Origin: Sinorhizobium sp. BG8
GTDB lineage: Bacteria; Pseudomonadota; Alphaproteobacteria; Rhizobiales; Rhizobiaceae
Assembly: GCF_016864555.1 (NCBI RefSeq)
Contig: NZ_CP044011.1
Coordinates: forward strand, 3,119,501 to 3,183,500
Reading direction: 5' to 3'
Length of the DNA stretch: 64,000 bases
Shown: piece by piece, positions 9,478-22,181 of the stretch
Layout: every line of letters begins with the position of its first letter
How positions within the stretch are numbered: position 1 is the first letter of the stretch
Made by a program: the position numbers and the translations under genes
Notes under the pieces: model-generated
Databases searched by the model: none
Seen by the model: only the letters and a program-made list of their open reading frames with translations
What the model was told of the DNA's origin: nothing

Positions 9478-10815
9478 ATGACAAATGACAGTGATCACGA
9501 AAGATTTCCAAGGATCGCCTTGGTCTCCACCCACGGATATGTTGCAGCTAATCCACCGCTCGGCGCAGCCGATACCGGTGGGCAGGTGGTATATGTCCTT
9601 GAACTCGCCAAGAAACTTGCCAAACTCGGCTACAGCGTAGACATATTCACCAGACAATTTGAAAACCAGCCGCCGGAAGATCAGGTCGAGGACCGCGTGC
9701 GGGTCGTCCGCATTCCCTGTGGCGGGCGTGATTTCATTCCGAAGGAATACCTTCACCGCTACCTGATGGAATGGTGCGAAACCGCCCTCAGGTTCATCAA
9801 GCGCAACGATCTGAACTACATCTTCATCAACAGCCACTACTGGGACGCGGGCGTGGCGGGCCAGCGCCTGTCCGAAGCCCTCGCCGTTCCGCACATCCAC
9901 ACCCCGCACTCCCTCGGCATCTGGAAGAAGCGCCAGATGGAGACCGACTATCCGGACAAGGCCGCAAGCTTCGAGGCCGAGTTCAATTTCTCCGAGCGCA
10001 TCAAGCACGAACTGATCGTCTACCGAAGCTGCGACACGGTGGTCGCGACCACACCGATCCAGCTCGACGTTCTGACCGGCGACTATGGCCTCAAGCCGGA
10101 CCGGGTCCACATGATCCCGCCGGGTTACGACGACAACCGCTTCTTCCCGGTCTCGTCCGCTTCGCGCGAGATGGCGCGCCAGCGCTTTGGATTCCACGGA
10201 AAGACGGTTCTGGCCCTTGGCCGGCTTGCCACCAACAAGGGATACGACCTGCTGATCGATGCGTTTGCCGTCCTGGCCGAACGCGAACCCGAAGCGGTGC
10301 TCCATCTCGCCCTTGGCGGCGAGCAGCTGGACGAGCAGGAGCGCACGCTTCTCACCCAGCTTAAGCAGCGCGTCGCAGAAATCGGGCTCGAGGATCGCGT
10401 CCAGTTCGCAGGGTTCGTCGCCGACGAGGATCTCGCCGACTACTACCGCGCCGCCGATCTGTTTGTCCTGTCCAGCCGCTACGAGCCCTTCGGCATGACT
10501 GCCATCGAGGCGATGGCGAGCGGTACGCCGACGATCATTACGGTCCATGGTGGCCTTTTCCGCGCCGTCAGCTACGGACGTCACGCGCTCTTCGCCGATC
10601 CCTTCGACAAATATGATCTCGGCATCACCATGATGAAGCCCCTGAAGCACGCACGCCTCTATGGCAGGTTGTCGCGCATGGGCGCACACAAGGCACGCAG
10701 CCTCTTCACCTGGACCGGCATCGCGCAACAACTGATCGCCCTCATCGAGGGACGGCCGATGCGCCAGGCGCTCGACGCGGATGACTGGGCGGAACCATGG
10801 AACGACGGGGATTGA
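9478..10815 (+). CDS. mfpsA: Mannosylfructose-phosphate synthase
   Basis: GT4-family glycosyltransferase of 445 residues that transfers mannose from GDP-mannose to fructose 6-phosphate, giving mannosylfructose phosphate, as established for the Agrobacterium enzyme. The N-terminal loop GAADTGGQVVYV and the donor-site E-x7-E motif in EPFGMTAIEAMASG are intact, and the ending DDWAEPWNDGD is like Agrobacterium MfpsA as I recall it. These proteins are often mislabelled sucrose-phosphate synthase. The next gene encodes the matching phosphatase one base downstream, which supports the assignment. The product is a non-reducing compatible solute (osmoprotectant). Confidence 0.9.
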   Translation: MTNDSDHERFPRIALVSTHGYVAANPPLGAADTGGQVVYVLELAKKLAKLGYSVDIFTRQFENQPPEDQVEDRVRVVRIPCGGRDFIPKEYLHRYLMEWCETALRFIKRNDLNYIFINSHYWDAGVAGQRLSEALAVPHIHTPHSLGIWKKRQMETDYPDKAASFEAEFNFSERIKHELIVYRSCDTVVATTPIQLDVLTGDYGLKPDRVHMIPPGYDDNRFFPVSSASREMARQRFGFHGKTVLALGRLATNKGYDLLIDAFAVLAEREPEAVLHLALGGEQLDEQERTLLTQLKQRVAEIGLEDRVQFAGFVADEDLADYYRAADLFVLSSRYEPFGMTAIEAMASGTPTIITVHGGLFRAVSYGRHALFADPFDKYDLGITMMKPLKHARLYGRLSRMGAHKARSLFTWTGIAQQLIALIEGRPMRQALDADDWAEPWNDGD

Positions 10816-10816
10816 G

Positions 10817-11569
10817 ATGATCCGGCTTCTTTCCTCTGACCTGGACGGCACACTGCTTGGCGACCGCCACGCCACCCAGCGCTTCCGCGCCTTCTGGGAA
10901 GCGCTCAACCCGGCCACCCGTCCGATACTCGTCTACAATAGCGGCCGGCTGATCGACGACATAGAGGCGTTGCTCTCGGTTTCCGACCTGCCGGAACCCG
11001 ACTACACGATCGGCGGCGTCGGCACGATGATCGGCGGCCGGCTGGACGTGACCGGCAGACAGCGTTTCGGCCAGACGCTGGGTCAGCCCTTCGAGCGTGA
11101 AGCGCTGATGCGCATCATGCGGCGCATCGACGGTATCAGCCTGCAGGACGAGGCGGTCCAGCATGCCCACAAGTCGAGCTGGCACCTGCACGACGCCGAC
11201 GAGGAGACGATTACCGAGCTGGAGCGAAGCCTTGCGGATGCGGGACTTCCCGCGCGTCTCGTCTATTCGAGCAGCCGAGATCTCGATGTCCTGCCGCGTT
11301 CCGCGAGCAAGGGCGCGGCGCTAACCTGGCTCTGCCGGGAACTGGACGTGGACCTCTCCGATACCGTTGTCGCTGGAGACACGGGAAACGACAGCGACAT
11401 GTTCCTGCTGGCGGACGTGCGCGGCATTGTCGTCGCCAACGCACTGGAGGAGCTTCGAAGCCTCACGAGCCACGAGGACCGGCACTACATGGCGCAGCGC
11501 TCCTGTGCCGACGGCGTGATCGAGGGTCTGCAGCATTTCGGCGTGATGACGCATCACACGCCGGCATAG
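10817..11569 (+). CDS. mfppB: Mannosylfructose-phosphate phosphatase
   Basis: HAD-superfamily phosphatase of the sucrose-phosphatase-like (Cof/S6PP) group, 250 residues. It has the nucleophile motif DLDGT (8-12) and the C-terminal GDTGNDSDMF metal-binding motif. It should remove the phosphate from mannosylfructose phosphate made by MfpsA. The start ATG at 10817 comes one base after the mfpsA stop, so the two genes are one operon with coupled translation. Confidence 0.9.
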   Translation: MIRLLSSDLDGTLLGDRHATQRFRAFWEALNPATRPILVYNSGRLIDDIEALLSVSDLPEPDYTIGGVGTMIGGRLDVTGRQRFGQTLGQPFEREALMRIMRRIDGISLQDEAVQHAHKSSWHLHDADEETITELERSLADAGLPARLVYSSSRDLDVLPRSASKGAALTWLCRELDVDLSDTVVAGDTGNDSDMFLLADVRGIVVANALEELRSLTSHEDRHYMAQRSCADGVIEGLQHFGVMTHHTPA

Positions 11570-11624
11570 GGGAAGACCGGGGGAAACATCTGGAACGAGA
11601 CTTCGAGGCCTTTCGGGCTCCGCG

Positions 11625-12860
11625 CTATCGAGCTACGGCGGCAAGAGGTTCGGCGATGTCCATTTCACGCATCCGTTCCGCCACCTGCATCAGGCTTTCG
11701 GCCGGCCCGGCAATGGAGACGCGGTTGCGGCCTTCCGCCTTGGCCCGGTAGAGCGCGCAATCGGCCGCCGTAATCAGGTCGTCGAGATCCCCTCCGCACA
11801 GCAGCACGGACGCCGCCCCGATGCTGACGCTCACCGATATTGGCGTGCCGTAGTGGCTGACCGACAGTGCCTGGGTTTCCCTCCGAAGCCCGTCGGCGAA
11901 TTCCATGGCCTGATCGAGGTCATGGTCGGGCGCAAACAGCACGAACTCTTCTCCACCGAAGCGGGCAAACACCATTCCTGCCGCCAGCCGCGCAGATATG
12001 GCCGCGGCGAAGCCGCGCAGCACCTGGTCGCCCGCCTGGTGGCCGTAAGTGTCATTGATCGCCTTGAAATGATCGAGGTCCAGCAACATGAGCACGCCGG
12101 TCTGCAGACGGCGGCGGAGCTGCGATGTCGCCTCTTCCATGAAGGCACTCCGGTTGAGGACCCCGGTCAGGGCGTCGGTGCGCGCGGCATGCCGGTAGAC
12201 GAACTCACTGCGCTCCTTCAACAGGATCAGGACGGAGACAGCCACGATCAGCGTGTGAAGGAAGATCTCCAGCGCGAAGACCGCGAACCATGGAGAGACG
12301 AAAGCTCTGCTGCCGTCGGAAACGGGCGAAAGGATCGCGAAGGGAATACGCAACGCGTAGATCACCGCATGGCTGGCGAGCAGGATTGCGATGACCCGGC
12401 GCGACGGCAAAGCCTCGCGCCTGTGCCCGGCCAGGAGTTCGCGGGCCATCGCCAGCGAATAGGCCGTGGTGACCACCGACATGAGAATGATGCGAAGGCT
12501 CATGTCCGCAGCGAAAGTATCGGAGAACAGGTAGGCGGCCGTCCATGCCGCCGGCCCCGCCGCGACGGCAATCCGCGAGACAGGCTTGTGGTCGAAGGAG
12601 CGGAAGCCCGCCCAGGTGAGGCTGTAGCCGAGGGCAGCCAGCGCATTGCCGACGCCGATCGACAGTTCCGGTGCAATTACGGTACGCAGGCCGAGCAGAA
12701 CGCTCGCCACCGACCCGACCCACATCGAGACGCACCAGTATACCGCCGCTGCGGTCCTGCGCCCGGAATACAGGTGGAGAAGCAGAAATATCCCGACGAC
12801 GAGTGTCGACAGGAACGTGCAGACCAACAGGGTCGGCAGACTTATCAGGACTTCAAGCAA
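11625..12860 (-). CDS. Membrane-bound diguanylate cyclase (GGDEF)
   Basis: 411 residues: an N-terminal half with about six membrane-spanning segments (residues 8-200) and a C-terminal GGDEF domain (about 240-395). The active-site loop reads RFGGEEF, an active signature, so the protein should make cyclic di-GMP from two GTP. No clear RxxD inhibitory site is visible five residues before the motif. No EAL domain is present. The start is a TTG at 12860 behind AGGGGTAAG. It converges with mfppB, 55 bp away. The input signal is not evident; the membrane part is not a named sensor domain I can identify. Confidence 0.88.
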   Translation of the reverse strand: MLEVLISLPTLLVCTFLSTLVVGIFLLLHLYSGRRTAAAVYWCVSMWVGSVASVLLGLRTVIAPELSIGVGNALAALGYSLTWAGFRSFDHKPVSRIAVAAGPAAWTAAYLFSDTFAADMSLRIILMSVVTTAYSLAMARELLAGHRREALPSRRVIAILLASHAVIYALRIPFAILSPVSDGSRAFVSPWFAVFALEIFLHTLIVAVSVLILLKERSEFVYRHAARTDALTGVLNRSAFMEEATSQLRRRLQTGVLMLLDLDHFKAINDTYGHQAGDQVLRGFAAAISARLAAGMVFARFGGEEFVLFAPDHDLDQAMEFADGLRRETQALSVSHYGTPISVSVSIGAASVLLCGGDLDDLITAADCALYRAKAEGRNRVSIAGPAESLMQVAERMREMDIAEPLAAVAR

Positions 12861-13215
12861 GAATCTTACCCCTACGGCAGCCTGAAAGTACCAGCCAAGA
12901 TTGAAGACTTTGCAAATGAATTCCGGGTGATGCCCGACCAGGGAAAGAAGATGGATAAGGAGGCGACTCCGGATGAAGGCGGGGATCCTACGACGCCTCT
13001 CCCCATGGGACGCGCCACACGCATCCGACGCGTCTAATGTCCAATGGAAGCCTGCCGCGTCCCAAGGTTACCAGGCGCCATATACGCAAAACGGCCCCGA
13101 AATCTTCGGGGCCGCCAGAACCTGACTGAATAACCAAACCGGCTTCTGCAGGATGAACACCTGGAACCCGCCGAACCGAACTCGGGGATTGCAAGCCACC
13201 CGCGGTTGAAGCGCC
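12861..13215. other. Intergenic region between alaS and the GGDEF gene
   Basis: Apart from the alaS terminator at 13088-13113, I see no coding or structured element in these 355 bp. The promoter of the GGDEF gene should be in its left part. Confidence 0.5.
13088..13113 (-). terminator. Intrinsic terminator of alaS
   Basis: Perfect 9-bp stem (13093-13101 with 13105-13113, GGCCCCGAA/TTCGGGGCC), 3-base loop, then TTTTGCG on the minus strand. It lies about 100 bp past the alaS stop. Confidence 0.85.
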
Positions 13216-15879
<2,664 letters not shown>

Positions 15880-16132
15880 CTTGCGCCCTTTATCTCTGCA
15901 TCGCGCAAATGCCGGGCCCGGGAGCCCGTCCGCGCATCAATCCCTCTGTCTGCCGCAGGCGGAGCTTTGCACGGACCGAACCACGTCAATGCGACAGGCA
16001 TTTTCGCCTTCGCCTATCGGGTCGGCCCCTGCACATACTGGTTCGACCGACCGTCGCCAAAGACTGCCGGTCCCCTCCCGAACTGCAAGAACTGATGGCT
16101 TTTATCGCCCACTCCCGTCCCTGTCCAGCCAC
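15880..16132. other. Intergenic region upstream of alaS
   Basis: About 310 bp separate the recA stop from the alaS start. The right part holds the recA terminator; the rest should hold the alaS promoter. I see a short GC palindrome (GGGCCCGGGAGCCC, near 15913-15927) in the alaS leader, but no T-box or other known element. Confidence 0.4.
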
Positions 16133-16166
16133 GAAAAAGCCGGCTCTCCGCGTCGGGAGGCCGGCT
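16133..16166 (-). terminator. Intrinsic terminator of recA
   Basis: Stem AGCCGGC/GCCGGCT (16138-16144 with 16160-16166) enclosing a second short stem (CTCC/GGAG), followed by TTTTTCG on the minus strand. It lies 25 bp past the recA stop. Confidence 0.88.
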
Positions 16167-16190
16167 CTCGAACCCAAATTCAAATGCCGC

Positions 16191-17279
16191 TCACATCTCG
16201 GCGGCATCATTCCCGTCGTCGGCCTCCGGGCCGCCGTTCTCGAGGAACTTGTCGGCGATCAGTCCGGCGTTCTGCCGCAGGGCCATCTCGATCTCGCGGG
16301 CCGTGTCCGGATTGTCGCGCAGGAACACCTTGGCGTTCTCCCTGCCCTGCCCCAGGCGCTGGCTGTTGTAGGAGAACCAGGCGCCGGATTTCTCGACGAT
16401 CCCCGCCTTGACGCCGAGATCGATCAGCTCGCCCGTCTTCGAAACGCCTTCGCCATACATGATGTCGAATTCGACCTGCTTGAAGGGAGGCGCCATCTTG
16501 TTCTTGACGACCTTCACGCGGGTCTGGTTGCCGATCACCTCGTCGCGCTCCTTGACCGAACCGATGCGGCGAATGTCGAGGCGGACGGAGGCATAGAACT
16601 TCAGTGCGTTGCCGCCGGTGGTCGTCTCCGGCGAGCCGAACATGACGCCGATCTTCATGCGGATCTGGTTGATGAAGATCACCATGCAGTTCGACTTCGA
16701 GATGGAGGCCGTAAGCTTGCGAAGCGCCTGGCTCATCAGGCGGGCCTGAAGGCCCGGCAGGCTGTCGCCCATTTCGCCCTCGATTTCAGCCCTCGGCGTG
16801 AGCGCCGCGACCGAGTCGATGACGAGCACGTCGATCGCCCCCGAACGCACCAGCGTATCGGTGATCTCCAGCGCCTGCTCGCCGGTGTCCGGCTGCGAGA
16901 TCAGAAGGTTTTCAAGATCGACGCCCAGCTTGCGGGCATAGACCGGATCGAGCGCATGTTCCGCGTCGACGAAGCCGCAGATACCGCCCTTCTTCTGGGC
17001 TTCCGCGATGGTCTGCAGCGCAAGCGTCGTCTTGCCCGAGCTTTCGGGACCATAGATCTCGATGATGCGTCCCTTCGGCAGTCCGCCGACGCCGAGCGCA
17101 ATGTCGAGACCGAGTGAGCCGGTCGGGATCGTTTCGATCTCGACCACGCTGTCCTTCGAGCCGAGCTTCATGATAGAGCCCTTGCCGAAAGAGCGCTCGA
17201 TCTGGGAAAGTGCCGCTTCGAGTGCCTTGCTTTTATCCACCGATTTATCCTCTACGAGCCGCAAAGAGTTTTGTGCCAT
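16191..17279 (-). CDS. recA: Recombinase RecA
   Basis: Catalyses homologous strand exchange and, as a filament on single-stranded DNA, triggers LexA self-cleavage in the SOS response. The 362-residue protein has Walker [10 protein letters not shown] (about 80), the invariant segment [14 protein letters not shown], and Walker [10 protein letters not shown]. The ATG at 17279 follows AGGTGG, and the N-terminus [13 protein letters not shown] is typical of rhizobial RecA; the longer upstream frame is non-coding leader. Control by LexA is supported by an operator at 17339-17353. Confidence 0.98.
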   Translation of the reverse strand: MAQNSLRLVEDKSVDKSKALEAALSQIERSFGKGSIMKLGSKDSVVEIETIPTGSLGLDIALGVGGLPKGRIIEIYGPESSGKTTLALQTIAEAQKKGGICGFVDAEHALDPVYARKLGVDLENLLISQPDTGEQALEITDTLVRSGAIDVLVIDSVAALTPRAEIEGEMGDSLPGLQARLMSQALRKLTASISKSNCMVIFINQIRMKIGVMFGSPETTTGGNALKFYASVRLDIRRIGSVKERDEVIGNQTRVKVVKNKMAPPFKQVEFDIMYGEGVSKTGELIDLGVKAGIVEKSGAWFSYNSQRLGQGRENAKVFLRDNPDTAREIEMALRQNAGLIADKFLENGGPEADDGNDAAEM

Positions 17280-17335
17280 TGGGTCCACCTTTAGGTTATT
17301 GAAGCGACACAGGCAATGAAGCCGTCGATGAAAGC

Positions 17336-17364
17336 TATGTACACTCTTTGTTCTCATTTCGCAA
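17336..17364 (-). promoter_or_regulatory. Probable recA promoter
   Basis: On the minus strand TTGCGA is followed, after 17 bases, by TACATA. The SOS operator lies within this spacer and touches the -10 hexamer, which fits repression by steric block. The -10 match is imperfect. Confidence 0.55.
17339..17353 (-). promoter_or_regulatory. LexA (SOS) operator of recA
   Basis: The minus-strand sequence GAACAAAGAGTGTAC is an exact GAAC-N7-GTAC, the form defined by mutagenesis for the Rhizobium etli recA operator. It lies 60 bases upstream of the recA start codon and inside the probable promoter. Confidence 0.88.
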
Positions 17365-17502
17365 CCACCATTTATCCAACTGATAAAATTGCCCAATCGG
17401 GGAGTGTTCTATTTTCGTTTCGGCGTGGATAAACGGCTTCGTGCAAAGGCACTTCGGCCGGCGCCGGCATTCCCGGGAAGACCGAAAGCGTCAAGGAAGA
17501 CT

Positions 17503-18449
17503 ATGAAAAAGCTACGTATTCTCGCTCTCGGTGGCGCCCATGTTGATCGCCGCGGACGCATCAGCGGCGAGACGGCCCCGGGAGCCTCGAATCCCGGCGA
17601 ATGGTTCGTCGAGGCCGGCGGCGGCGTCTTCAATGCCGCGCGCAACCTCGCCCGGCTCGGCCATGCGGTCCGGCTGATCTCGCCTCGCGGCGGAGACAGT
17701 GACGGCGCACTTGTGGCTGCGGCCGCCGCCGATTCTGGCGTGGAGGACACGCCCTTCACATTTCTCGACCGCGCCACCCCTAGCTACACCGCCATTCTGG
17801 AGCGGGACGGCAACCTGGTGATCGCGCTGGCGGACATGGAACTCTACCGGCTGTTCTCGCCGCGCCGGCTGCAGCAGCGGGCCGTGCGGGAGGCAATAGC
17901 GGCAAGCGATGGCCTGCTCTGCGACGGAAATCTGCCCGCAGAGACGCTGGAGGCGATCGCCGCGTCGGCCGTGAAAGCTTCAAGACCGCTCGCGGCGATC
18001 GCGATTTCTCCGGCCAAGGTCGTGCGCTTTGCCGCATGCCTTGAGGGCCTCGACTATCTGTTCATGAACGAAGCCGAGGCGCGCGCGTTGACCGGTGCCG
18101 CGCCCACCGCGCCTGAACACTGGCCCGAGACCCTTCGTGCCGCCGGGCTGAAGGGGGCGCGATCACACGCGGCGGCGCAGCCGCCATCGCCTTCGACCAG
18201 AGTGGAGCAGTCCGCGTCAAGCCACCGGCGATCGATAGGGTCGGCGACGTTACCGGTGCCGGCGACGCCCTTGCGGCCGGCTTTCTCTCCGCCCGGGCGA
18301 GCGGCCACGACCTTGCCGAATCGCTGCGCCGTGGTGTCGCCGCGGCCGTGATCGCGGTATCCTCGCCGCTCGCCGTCTCGGAAAATATGAGCGAGGCGTC
18401 GCTATCGGCGGCGCTTACCCTTGTGCCAGAGGCCGAAATCCTGTCATGA
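17503..18449 (+). pseudogene. psuK: PfkB-family kinase, probable pseudouridine kinase (frameshifted)
   Basis: Ribokinase-family (PfkB) sugar kinase; next to psuG it is most likely pseudouridine kinase, which makes pseudouridine 5'-phosphate. The first frame from ATG 17503 (AAGGAAG upstream) is intact to about residue 217 and carries the GGGVFNAARNLARLG substrate motif. It then leaves frame at a run of five G (18153-18157); adding one G restores LKGGAITRGG and leads to the catalytic VTGAGDALAAGF motif and a stop at 18449 (315 residues in total). As written, the product ends at 18351 without the GAGD catalytic base. This is either a homopolymer sequencing error or a real inactivation. Confidence 0.85.
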
Positions 18450-18501
18450 GATCGCTCGCCGTCAACTGCCCGGCCGCAGGGCCGTACGTAAGGATAAACC
18501 A

Positions 18502-19428
18502 ATGACCAGAACCGTTTCCCCCTTGCTGCCGATGGAATATTCGCAAGAGGTCGCGGCCGCCAAGGCCCGCAACGCGCCCATCGTTGCGCTCGAATCGACC
18601 ATCATCACCCACGGCATGCCCTACCCCGGCAATCTGGAAATGGCTCGCAGCGTCGAGGCGATCATACGCGCCGAGGGTGCGATTCCCGCAACGATCGCAG
18701 TCGTGAACGGCGTTCTGAAAATCGGCCTGGAGAATGCGGAGCTTGAAGCACTCTCGAAAACCGAGGGGGCGATGAAGCTTTCGCGCGCGGATCTCGCCTT
18801 CGCCATTGCCGAGCGGCGCACGGGCGCAACGACGGTGGCCGCGACGATGATCGCTGCCGCCCGCGCAGGAATCAGGGTCTTCGCCACGGGCGGCATCGGC
18901 GGCGTGCATCGCAAGGCGGAGGAGAGCTTCGACATCTCCGCCGACCTCGATGAACTGGCGCGCACCAGCGTCATCGTCGTCTGTGCCGGCGCCAAGGCGA
19001 TCCTCGACATCCCGAAGACACTCGAGGTGCTGGAGACGCGCGGCGTGCCGGTCGTAACCTACGATAGCGCCAAGTTCCCGGCCTTCTGGTCGCGCGATTC
19101 TGGCCTGCCAAGCCCGCTCACGCTGAACAGCCCCGCGGCCATCGCGAATTTCCAGCTGGTGCGCGACCAGCTCGGCGTGGACGGCGGCATGCTCATCGCG
19201 AACCCCGTGCCGGAGGAAAACGAGATCCCGCGCGAGGAGATGGAAATCTACATCAATCGCGCGCTCGACAATGCGGAACGCGATGAGATCATCGGCAAGG
19301 AGGTCACGCCCTACCTGCTCGATACGCTTTTCCGACTGACGGACGGCCGCAGCCTCGCGACCAACATCGCGCTCGTGGAAAACAATGCACGCCTCGCAGC
19401 TGAGATCGCCGTCGCGCTCGCCGATTGA
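18502..19428 (+). CDS. psuG: Pseudouridine-5'-phosphate glycosidase
   Basis: Cleaves pseudouridine 5'-phosphate to uracil and ribose 5-phosphate, the second step of pseudouridine catabolism. The 308-residue sequence has the family signatures ALESTIITHGMPYP near residue 35 and FATGGIGGVHR near 135, and the conserved TYDSAKFPAFW segment. The ATG at 18502 follows AAGGATAAACC. It lies 52 bp after the frame-restored end of psuK and should form an operon with it. Confidence 0.95.
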   Translation: MTRTVSPLLPMEYSQEVAAAKARNAPIVALESTIITHGMPYPGNLEMARSVEAIIRAEGAIPATIAVVNGVLKIGLENAELEALSKTEGAMKLSRADLAFAIAERRTGATTVAATMIAAARAGIRVFATGGIGGVHRKAEESFDISADLDELARTSVIVVCAGAKAILDIPKTLEVLETRGVPVVTYDSAKFPAFWSRDSGLPSPLTLNSPAAIANFQLVRDQLGVDGGMLIANPVPEENEIPREEMEIYINRALDNAERDEIIGKEVTPYLLDTLFRLTDGRSLATNIALVENNARLAAEIAVALAD

Positions 19429-19446
19429 GGCATAGCCCAGGTTCTG

Positions 19447-19475
19447 CCGGACGCGCGCTATCGTGCGTCCGGTTT
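19447..19475 (+). terminator. Possible terminator of psuG
   Basis: Stem CCGGACGC/GCGTCCGG (19447-19454 with 19465-19472) followed only by TTTGCATT, a poor T-tract, 19 bp past the psuG stop. Confidence 0.45.
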
Positions 19476-19577
19476 GCATTCGAGCCCCTGACACGAGGGA
19501 AGTGCACCGGCTTTCACTGAAAAAGCCCACCTGCTCGGTGCCGCCCCTCCTCGCTACCGCCAGCGGCGGTGCGAGAT

Positions 19578-22181
19578 TTACGAATCGAGCATGTCCCGCA
19601 CGGCTTCGGCAAGTTGCTTCAGCGAAAACGGCTTCGGCAGGAAGCCGAATTTCGCATCCGCCGGCAGATTGCGGGCGAAGGCGTCTTCCGCATAGCCGGA
19701 AACGAAGATGAACTTGAGATCGGGATAACTCTTGCGCAGTTCGCGCAACAATGACGGCCCGTCCATTTCCGGCATGACCACGTCCGACACCACGATGTCG
19801 ACCGCACCGTTCAACTCGTCCATAATATCGAGTGCCTCGACGCCCGATCCGGCCTCGTAGACCGTGTAGCCGCGGGTCTCCAGCATCCGCTTTCCGCCAC
19901 GCCGCACCGCCTCCTCGTCCTCGACGAGAAGCACGACGGCAGAATCGCCCGTGAGGTCCTTGGGCTCCTGGGTCGCTGGCTGCACCGAGGCCGTGGGCGC
20001 AACCGCACTGCGGGCGGCCTCCGCCTGCTCGACCAGAGGCACGGCCTCCTCGATGTATCGCGGCATCAGGATCCTGAAGGTCGTCCCCCTGCCCACTTCC
20101 GAATCGAGGAAGATGTAGCCACCGGATTGCTTGACGATGCCATAGACCATGGAAAGTCCGAGGCCCGTTCCCTTGCCCACCTCCTTGGTGGTGAAGAAGG
20201 GCTCGAAGATCTTGTCGACTATTTCCGGCGGTATGCCCGTTCCCTGGTCTGTAACCTCGATCTGCACATAGTCGCCCTCCGGCAGTTCACGGTGGTTCAG
20301 CTGCACCGCCTCCTCCGCCGGCAGATTGCGGGTGCGGAAGGTGATGACCCCTCCGTCGGGCATCGCGTCGCGGGCGTTGACTGCAAGGTTGATCAATACC
20401 TGCTCGAACTGGCCGAGATCCGTCTTCACGGGCCAGAGGTCGCGGCCATAGTCCGCCTCGATCCTCACATTGGTCCCGGTCATGCGGTCGACCAGCATGC
20501 GCAGGTCGCCGATAACATCGGTCATGTTGAGCACGGTCGGTCGCATCGTCTGCTTGCGCGAGAAGGCGAGCAGCTGGCGCACCAGCACCGCAGCGCGGTT
20601 GGCGTTGCGCTTGATCTCCATCAGATCCGCAAAACTCGAATCGGAGGGTCGCGCCGAAAGCAGCAGGTGATCGGACGACAGCAGGATCGCCGTCAGGACG
20701 TTGTTGAAGTCGTGCGCGATACCGCCCGCGAGCGTTCCGACCGCATTCATCTTCTGCGTCTGGGCCATCTGCGTCTCGAGCGCCTTCTGCTCGGTGATCT
20801 CGACGGCATAGACGATGGCTGCCTCTTCCGGCGCCTGTTCGCTCTGGTCGATCACGGCATTGACGTAGAAGCGGAAGTGCCGCCCGTCGTCGGCGGGGTG
20901 CAGCGAATCGATCGGCGGTATGTCGCTCTGGCGATCCTTGGCCGATTCCAGCGCCCCCTGCATGCGCAGCCGGTCCGTCTCGTGCACGATCGCTTCGAGT
21001 TTGGCGCCCTTGCCGATGTCGTCGCGCGAAACAACACCCGAAAACAGCTTGAGGAACGGCGCGTTGGTTCGAAGGATGCGTCCGTTTCCGTCAACGGAAG
21101 CAATGGCCATCGGGGTGTTGTTGAAGAAGCGCGTGAAGCGCATCGCCGCGATCGAGGCGGACTGATCGCTCTCGTCTGCGTTGTCGCGCGCAAGAACGAT
21201 CGTCCGGCTTTCCCCGGGCGCACCGTCACGCATCGAGGAAACGCGGTGCACGAGCCGCACGGGCAGGCTCTGCCCGTTGCTCTTGCGCAGGTCGAGGTCG
21301 AGAATTTCTGTCTTCTTCGACCCCGGCTCGGCCTGGACCGACTGTACGAGCGCAAGCCCCTCGCCGGCCACGAGATCGGCGATCGTCGTCGTTCCCGAAT
21401 GGAACTTGGTGAGATCGATGCCGAGCCATTCGGCAAGGGTCGCGTTGATGTAGAAGATCTCGCCCTTGCGACCGGCCGAGAGGAAGCCCACCGGCGCGTG
21501 GTCGAGATAGTCGATCGCGTTCTGGAGTTCCTTGAAAAACCGTTCCTGCTCGTCCCGTTCGTGGGTGATATCGGAGATCTGCCAGATGTAGAGTGGCTGG
21601 CCGCCATGTTCCCGGTTCGGTAGAACGCGTGCTTTCAGGCGATACCAGTGCGCGCCTACCCCACCGCCGGAAAGCGTGTTCAGCGGCTTCAGCAGCCGGA
21701 ACTCCTCCGAGCCTTCCTTGCCTTCATGCAGGCCGTTCGTCAGCCGGTAGACAGCCTCGGTCGATTCGCGGTTGCGCGAGAGCAGCGCTTCGAGCGTCTG
21801 CACGTCCGCCTCTCCCGATGCGCCCGTGAGCGCCGCATAGGCAGCGTTCGCATAAACGATCCGACCCTTGCGATCCGTGATCAGCGTTCCATCCGGATGC
21901 GAATCGATGAAGGTCCGGGACAGTTCGTCGGAACGGTACTCCGGCATGAACTCGATGAATCCGATGATCGCCGAAACCAGGAAGAATATCCCGGTCATCG
22001 CGAGCACGCCCAGAACGCCGAGAACGATCTCGTTTTCGAGCTGGTTCTTGAAGAAGATGAAGCCACCGGCCGATAGCGTCAGGACGATGGCCAGCAGGAT
22101 GATGCGCAGGACCACGCCCGGACGGGTTCCCCGGTCCACGATCGGCGTGTGATACTCGCCCGCCTGCCGTACTTTCGTCAT
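19578..22181 (-). CDS. cckA: Cell-cycle hybrid histidine kinase CckA
   Basis: Hybrid kinase/phosphatase that feeds phosphate through ChpT to CtrA and CpdR in alphaproteobacteria. The 867-residue protein has two N-terminal membrane segments (about 21-43 and 51-77), tandem PAS domains, a HisKA domain with phospho-acceptor H490 in IAHDFNNVL, an HATPase domain ([20 protein letters not shown]), and a C-terminal receiver domain with D800 in [12 protein letters not shown]. The ATG at 22181 follows GAGGGGTTG and gives the N-terminus expected for CckA; the longer upstream frame is leader. No ChpT, CpdR or CtrA gene lies in the window. Confidence 0.95.
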   Translation of the reverse strand: MTKVRQAGEYHTPIVDRGTRPGVVLRIILLAIVLTLSAGGFIFFKNQLENEIVLGVLGVLAMTGIFFLVSAIIGFIEFMPEYRSDELSRTFIDSHPDGTLITDRKGRIVYANAAYAALTGASGEADVQTLEALLSRNRESTEAVYRLTNGLHEGKEGSEEFRLLKPLNTLSGGGVGAHWYRLKARVLPNREHGGQPLYIWQISDITHERDEQERFFKELQNAIDYLDHAPVGFLSAGRKGEIFYINATLAEWLGIDLTKFHSGTTTIADLVAGEGLALVQSVQAEPGSKKTEILDLDLRKSNGQSLPVRLVHRVSSMRDGAPGESRTIVLARDNADESDQSASIAAMRFTRFFNNTPMAIASVDGNGRILRTNAPFLKLFSGVVSRDDIGKGAKLEAIVHETDRLRMQGALESAKDRQSDIPPIDSLHPADDGRHFRFYVNAVIDQSEQAPEEAAIVYAVEITEQKALETQMAQTQKMNAVGTLAGGIAHDFNNVLTAILLSSDHLLLSARPSDSSFADLMEIKRNANRAAVLVRQLLAFSRKQTMRPTVLNMTDVIGDLRMLVDRMTGTNVRIEADYGRDLWPVKTDLGQFEQVLINLAVNARDAMPDGGVITFRTRNLPAEEAVQLNHRELPEGDYVQIEVTDQGTGIPPEIVDKIFEPFFTTKEVGKGTGLGLSMVYGIVKQSGGYIFLDSEVGRGTTFRILMPRYIEEAVPLVEQAEAARSAVAPTASVQPATQEPKDLTGDSAVVLLVEDEEAVRRGGKRMLETRGYTVYEAGSGVEALDIMDELNGAVDIVVSDVVMPEMDGPSLLRELRKSYPDLKFIFVSGYAEDAFARNLPADAKFGFLPKPFSLKQLAEAVRDMLDS

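Noticed and set aside
9478-10815. Sucrose-phosphate synthase
   Set aside because: The adjacent phosphatase and the resemblance to Agrobacterium MfpsA favour mannosylfructose-phosphate synthase.
19480-19577. Intrinsic terminator of cckA
   Set aside because: A T-tract is present on the minus strand (after GGTGGGC), but no stable stem lines up in front of it.
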